A DNA stretch of 9,637 nt from Gammaproteobacteria bacterium. GTDB lineage: Bacteria; Pseudomonadota; Gammaproteobacteria; Chromatiales; Chromatiaceae. Where the stretch lies: assembly GCA_019136395.1 (NCBI GenBank), contig JAGVUH010000336.1, positions 1 to 9,637 of the forward strand, read 5' to 3'. The notes under the pieces are model-generated. The model had not been told where the DNA came from. It saw only the letters and a program-made list of their open reading frames with translations, and searched no databases. Each line of letters opens with the position of its first letter. The stretch's first letter is position 1. Positions 6,285-9,637 of this stretch are shown here, one piece after another. A program made the position numbers and the translations under genes.

Positions 6285-7805
6285 TCAGAAAAAGCCGAGC
6301 GGATTGACGTCGTAGCTCACCAGCAGGTTCTTGGTCTGCTGGTAATGGTCGAGCATCATCTTGTGGGTCTCACGGCCAACACCGGACTTCTTGTAGCCGC
6401 CGAAGGCGGCGTGGGCCGGATAGTGGTGGTAGCAGTTGGTCCAGACGCGACCGGCCTGGATGGCGCGGCCCATGCGATAGGCCAGGTTCATGTCGCGGGT
6501 CCAGACGCCGGCGCCCAGGCCGAACTCGGTGTCGTTGGCGATGGCCACCGCCTCGGCCTCGTCCTTGAAGGTGGTCACCGAGACCACGGGGCCGAAGATC
6601 TCCTCCTGGAAGACGCGCATGTCGTTGGTGCCCTTGAGTAGGGTCGGCTGGATGTAATAACCCTGGCCCAGTTCACCAGCCAGGGCCTCGGCCTCGCCGC
6701 CGATCAGCACCTTGGCCCCCTCGTCCTGGCCGATCTTGATGTAGTCCAGGATCTTGTCGTACTGCTCCTGGGAGGCCTGGGCGCCGACCATGACCTCGGT
6801 GTCCAGGGGGTTGCCGCGTTTGATCTGCTTGGCGCGCGCGATGACCAGGTCGATGAAGCGGTCGTAGATGGACTCCTGGATGAGCAGGCGCGAGGGGCAG
6901 GTGCAGACCTCGCCCTGGTTGAAGAAGGCCAGGACCGCGCCCTCGACGCACTTGCTGACGAACGCCGGCTCCTGATCCAGGACGTCGGCGAAGTAGATGT
7001 TCGGCGACTTGCCGCCCAGTTCCACCGTCGAGGGGATGATGTTGTCGGCGGCGTACTTCATGATCAGGGCGCCCACCGGGGTCGAGCCGGTGAAGGCGAT
7101 CTTGGCGATGCGCTTGCTGGTGGCCAGGGCCTTGCCGGCCTCGTGGCCGTAACCGTTGACGATGTTGAGGACGCCGGCCGGCAGCAGGTCGGCGATCAGT
7201 TCGACCAGGACCAGGATGGAGGTCGGGGTCTGCTCGGCGGGCTTGAGGACCACGCAGTTGCCGGCGGCCAGGGCCGGGGCCAGCTTCCAGGCGGCCATGA
7301 GCATGGGGAAGTTCCAGGGGATGATCTGGCCGACCACGCCCAGGGGCTCGTGGTAGTGATAGGCGACTGTATGGCCGTCGATCTCGCCGATGCTGCCTTC
7401 CTGGGCGCGGATGCAGCCAGCGAAGTAGCGGAAGTGGTCCACCACCAGGGGCACGTCGGCGTTGAGGGTCTCGCGTACCGCCTTGCCGTTGTCCCAGGTC
7501 TCGGCCACGGCAAGCATCTCCAGGTTGGCCTCGATGCGGTCGGCGATCTTGAGCAGGATATTGGAACGGGCGGTCACCGAGGTGGCGCCCCAGGCCGCCT
7601 TGGCGGCATGGGCGGCGTCCAGGGCCAGCTCGATGTCTTCTTCCGAGGATCTGGCGACCTGACAGAAGGCCTGGCCGTTGACCGGCGAGACGTTGTCGAA
7701 ATACTGACCCTTGACCGGGGGCACCCACTGACCGCCGATAAAGTTGTCGTAACGGTCGCGGAAGTGGACGACGGCGCCGGGGGTGTTGGGATTGGCGTAA
7801 ATCAT
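6285..7805 (-). CDS. Aldehyde dehydrogenase, ExaC/AldB-like
   Basis: Cytoplasmic NAD(P)-dependent aldehyde dehydrogenase of 506 aa, oxidising an aldehyde to its acid. Catalytic residues are visible: N165 in PWNFP, K188 in LKPAEQTP, the cofactor loop FTGSTPVG at 238-245, E262 in VELGGKSPN, and nucleophile C301 in [13 protein letters not shown], with a second Cys at 303. The MIYA... start, the EVCTC motif and the C-terminal LGFF are typical of the acetaldehyde-type ExaC/AcoD/AldB group, so acetaldehyde or a similar short aldehyde is the best substrate guess. Proximity to paaK leaves an aryl-acetaldehyde possible. The start at 7805 matches the family N-terminus and has a GAGGAAG ribosome site about 7 nt upstream. 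It lies 177 bp after paaK on the same strand and may be co-transcribed or have its own promoter. It is intact, with codon use like its neighbours. Confidence 0.95.
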   Translation of the reverse strand: MIYANPNTPGAVVHFRDRYDNFIGGQWVPPVKGQYFDNVSPVNGQAFCQVARSSEEDIELALDAAHAAKAAWGATSVTARSNILLKIADRIEANLEMLAVAETWDNGKAVRETLNADVPLVVDHFRYFAGCIRAQEGSIGEIDGHTVAYHYHEPLGVVGQIIPWNFPMLMAAWKLAPALAAGNCVVLKPAEQTPTSILVLVELIADLLPAGVLNIVNGYGHEAGKALATSKRIAKIAFTGSTPVGALIMKYAADNIIPSTVELGGKSPNIYFADVLDQEPAFVSKCVEGAVLAFFNQGEVCTCPSRLLIQESIYDRFIDLVIARAKQIKRGNPLDTEVMVGAQASQEQYDKILDYIKIGQDEGAKVLIGGEAEALAGELGQGYYIQPTLLKGTNDMRVFQEEIFGPVVSVTTFKDEAEAVAIANDTEFGLGAGVWTRDMNLAYRMGRAIQAGRVWTNCYHHYPAHAAFGGYKKSGVGRETHKMMLDHYQQTKNLLVSYDVNPLGFF

Positions 7806-7873
7806 GTGGAGTCTTCCTCGCGTTGGTGGTGATGTTCTTTTTCTGAACGGATCAATGTGGTGCCCGTCTTAAT

Positions 7874-7887
7874 TGGCACAAGTGCCA
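7874..7887. promoter_or_regulatory. 14-bp palindrome TGGCAC-AA-GTGCCA upstream of aldehyde dehydrogenase
   Basis: Perfect 6-bp arms flank a 2-bp spacer, 69 bp before the aldehyde dehydrogenase start. It could be a dimeric-regulator operator or, in RNA, a short hairpin. TGGCAC resembles a sigma-54 -24 element, but no GC occurs at the required spacing on either strand, so I do not call a promoter. Confidence 0.3.
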
Positions 7888-7892
7888 GTTGG

Positions 7893-7918
7893 CGCGCGGC
7901 CACGGGCCTGGCCGCGCG
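7893..7918. other. Strong 10-bp GC hairpin in the paaK-aldehyde dehydrogenase gap
   Basis: CGCGCGGCCA (7893-7902) and TGGCCGCGCG (7909-7918) are perfect inverted repeats around a 6-nt loop CGGGCC. It lies 65 bp beyond the paaK stop in the direction of transcription and next to the TGGCAC palindrome. There is no U-run, so it is not a classic intrinsic terminator. A transcript-end or mRNA-stability structure for paaK is the likeliest role. Confidence 0.45.
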
Positions 7919-7982
7919 AATCGTCATTAGGGGCTCCAAATCGGTCTCGATCACCGCTTCCCGGACGGCCTTGGCGACCATA

Positions 7983-9314
7983 TCAGTCGGTGCTCAGGTT
8001 GCGCCGGTCCACCACCCGCTTGGCCTTGCCGGCGAAGCGCTCGATGGTGCGCGGCTCCACCAGCGCCACCTCGGCGCGGATGCCGGCGACGGTGTGGATC
8101 TCCCGGGCGATGCGCTCGCGCAGGGCCTGCATCCGGTCCATGCGATCGGAGAAGAGCTCGGGGCGGAGTTCCACCTGGACCCTGACCCGGTCCAGGGTGC
8201 CGGGGCGGTCGACCTCGATGAGATAGTGCGGCGTGGTGCCCTCCACCCGCAGCAGGGCCTCCTCGATCTGGGAGGGGAAGACGTTGACCCCGCGGATGAT
8301 GAGCATGTCGTCGCTGCGCCCGGCGACCCGGCTCATGCGCATGGTGGTGCGGCCGCAGGGGCAGGGTTCGCGCCACAGCCGGGCGATGTCGCGGGTGCGA
8401 TAGCGAAGCATCGGCCAGGCCTCGCGGGTCAGGGTGGTGATGACCAGTTCGCCGGGCTCGCCCTCGGGCACCGGCTCCAGGGTCTCCGGGTCCAGGCACT
8501 CCACCAGGAAGTGGTCCTCCTGGATGTGCATGCCATGGCGGGCGGCGCACTCACCGCTGACGCCCGGGCCGATGATCTCCGAGAGGCCATAGTTGTTGAA
8601 GGCCTGGATGTCGAGCTGGTCCTCGATCTCCCGGCGCATGTCCTCGGTCCAGGGCTCGCCGCCAAAGTGGCCGAAACGCAGGGACAGGGCGCGCGGGTCG
8701 ATCCCCAGCTCGCGGGCGCCATCGGCGATGGTCAGGGCATAGCTGGGGGTGCAGACCAGGACCTCGGGGTTCAGCTCCCGCATGATGTCGAGTTGCCGCC
8801 GGGTATTGCCGGAAGCGGCGGGGATGACGGCCGCCCCCACCCGCTCGACCCCGTAGTGGAGGCCGAAGCCACCGGTGAAGAGGCCAAAGCCGAAGGCGAT
8901 CTGCACCGTGTGTTCCGGCCTGAGCCCCCCCGCCACCAGGAAGCGGGCGCAGAGCCCGGCCCAGGTCTGCAGGTCCCGGGCCGTGTAGGCGACGAAGGTG
9001 GGCCGCCCGGTGGTCCCGGAGGAGCCGTGGATGCGCGCCACGTCCGCGCGGGGCACCGCCAGGAAGCCCAGGGGCTGATGCTGGCGCAGATCGGCCTTGG
9101 TGGTGAAGGGCAGCCGCCGCAGGTCGTCCAGGGAGCGGATGCTGCTTGAGGTGAGATCGTGCCGCCCCAGGTGATCGCGATAGAAGGGGACCTGGGCGAC
9201 CCGCCCGACTAGGGCGCGCAGCCGCTCCCGTTGCAGGGCCGCCAGTTCAGGACGGGGCAGGGTCTCCGCGGGGTCGTAGATACGGTGGTCGCTGGCGGGG
9301 ACGGTGGTTGGCAT
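7983..9314 (-). CDS. paaK: Phenylacetate/arylacetate-CoA ligase
   Basis: AMP-forming ligase that activates phenylacetate (or another aryl acid such as indoleacetate) to its CoA thioester in the cytoplasm. From the chosen start the protein has 443 aa, normal for PaaK. Motifs: HGSSGTTGRPT (96-106, phosphate loop), NNYGLSEIIGPG (240-251), YRTRDI (305-310), GRSDDMLIIRG (332-342) and a C-terminal FAGKAKRVVDRR (427-438) with the likely catalytic Lys in this segment. An upstream ATG at 9410 would add 32 residues unlike the family, so the ATG at 9314-9312 is preferred; its ribosome site is weak (GAAGAG, 10 nt upstream). The ACT-domain gene just upstream is a common partner of PaaK-like ligases in anaerobes and archaea, often with indolepyruvate:ferredoxin oxidoreductase. 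That larger context is not visible here. The exact aryl substrate cannot be read from the sequence. Confidence 0.93.
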   Translation of the reverse strand: MPTTVPASDHRIYDPAETLPRPELAALQRERLRALVGRVAQVPFYRDHLGRHDLTSSSIRSLDDLRRLPFTTKADLRQHQPLGFLAVPRADVARIHGSSGTTGRPTFVAYTARDLQTWAGLCARFLVAGGLRPEHTVQIAFGFGLFTGGFGLHYGVERVGAAVIPAASGNTRRQLDIMRELNPEVLVCTPSYALTIADGARELGIDPRALSLRFGHFGGEPWTEDMRREIEDQLDIQAFNNYGLSEIIGPGVSGECAARHGMHIQEDHFLVECLDPETLEPVPEGEPGELVITTLTREAWPMLRYRTRDIARLWREPCPCGRTTMRMSRVAGRSDDMLIIRGVNVFPSQIEEALLRVEGTTPHYLIEVDRPGTLDRVRVQVELRPELFSDRMDRMQALRERIAREIHTVAGIRAEVALVEPRTIERFAGKAKRVVDRRNLSTD

Positions 9315-9359
9315 GAGACGGGTACTCTTCAAAGGCGAATCTTTCACCCCTCCTCTCGT

Positions 9360-9399
9360 CCCCCATGGGGGCCCGTGGCGGACCGTCGGTCCTTCCGCC
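9360..9399. other. Palindromes in the ACT gene-paaK gap
   Basis: The 158-bp gap between the ACT gene stop and paaK contains no plausible gene. It holds CCCCCATGGGGG (9360-9371, a perfect 12-bp palindrome) and, next to it, GGCGGA...TCCGCC (9377-9382 / 9394-9399) enclosing GGACC-GTC-GGTCC (9380-9392). Either hairpin of the second element can form, but not both fully. No T-run follows on the minus strand. A transcript-stability element or operator is possible. Confidence 0.35.
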
Positions 9400-9472
9400 A
9401 GACTCACCATGCCCAGGTCAGGCAGGGACGGGGAGAGGTGAGAGGAAGGGCGGTTACATGAGGAAGGCGAGG

Positions 9473-9637
9473 CTAGGGCAGGTGGCTGAACAGTTCCTCC
9501 GCCGCCGTCCCGCGCAGACCGGCGGCGTCAAGGACCTGAAGCGCCCGATCCGGGTCCTCGAAGCGCAGGACCAGAACCGATTTACCCTCCCGGCGCAGGG
9601 CGAAGGCGTAGAGGTACTCGACGTTGAGCCCCGCGCC
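9473..9637 (-). CDS. ACT-domain protein, C-terminal part (5' end outside window)
   Basis: Only the last 54 residues and the TAG stop (9475-9473) are in the window. GAGLNVEYLYAFALRREGK, followed by SVLVLRFEDPDRAL, is typical of the second half of small ACT-domain proteins found next to PaaK-type ligases and indolepyruvate oxidoreductases. The ACT fold usually binds an amino acid or similar ligand, so a regulatory role in aromatic amino acid or aryl acid metabolism is likely (inference). The end LRGTAAEELFSHLP looks complete. It lies 158 bp upstream of paaK on the same strand. Full length, start and ligand residues of the N-terminal half cannot be seen. Confidence 0.8.
   Translation of the reverse strand, partial: GAGLNVEYLYAFALRREGKSVLVLRFEDPDRALQVLDAAGLRGTAAEELFSHLP

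Noticed and set aside
7802..7981. 59-codon minus-strand frame filling the paaK-aldehyde dehydrogenase gap, starting one base after the paaK stop and ending in an ATGA overlap with the dehydrogenase start
   Set aside because: The neat junctions are tempting, but the frame runs through a perfect 10-bp hairpin and a 14-bp palindrome, the translation shows no family features, and its second half has irregular codon use. It is worth a ribosome-profiling check only.
7857..9149. 430-aa plus-strand open frame opposite paaK
   Set aside because: It is an antisense shadow with low-complexity composition and no known motif; PaaK motifs are intact on the other strand.
9315..9410. N-terminal extension of PaaK from the ATG at 9410
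   Set aside because: The added residues do not resemble the family N-terminus and cover the palindromic spacer; the ATG at 9314 gives the normal length.

Overview
GC-rich bacterial DNA in which every convincing gene lies on the minus strand. The hydrogenase proteins closely resemble the E. coli HyaABC / rhizobial HupSLC type. Together with an ACT-domain gene followed by an arylacetate-CoA ligase gene, this suggests a Gammaproteobacterium, possibly an anaerobic or phototrophic purple sulfur bacterium of the Chromatiaceae kind. The lineage is an inference from gene content; no 16S or other marker gene is present.

Right part (9637 down to 6285): the C-terminal end of a small ACT-domain protein, then paaK (phenylacetate/arylacetate-CoA ligase), then an ExaC/AldB-type NAD(P)-dependent aldehyde dehydrogenase. 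The three genes run in the same direction, separated by gaps of about 160-180 bp that contain strong hairpins but no further convincing gene. They look like an aromatic/aldehyde carbon module.

Middle (6284 to 5572): about 710 bp with no convincing conserved gene, and the least explained part of the window. It holds two diverged direct repeats carrying CGTGA-N3-TCACG palindromes, a possible 43-aa plus-strand ORF with an ideal Shine-Dalgarno, an AT-rich stretch with an FNR/FixK-type box, and a hupS leader that can fold so that its ribosome binding site is paired.

Left part (5571 to 1): a tightly packed uptake [NiFe]-hydrogenase operon, hupS-hupL-hupC-hupD-hupF-hupH, with hupH cut by the window edge. 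HupS has a Tat signal and all six cysteines of the oxygen-tolerant proximal [4Fe-3S] cluster. HupL carries the NiFe site and a C-terminal peptide cleaved by HupD. HupC is the cytochrome b that passes electrons to quinone. HupF (HypC family) and HupH (HyaF/HoxQ family) are maturation factors, some of which are known to matter when hydrogenase is assembled in air. The set therefore encodes a membrane-bound, periplasm-facing, probably O2-tolerant H2-oxidising enzyme with much of its dedicated assembly machinery.
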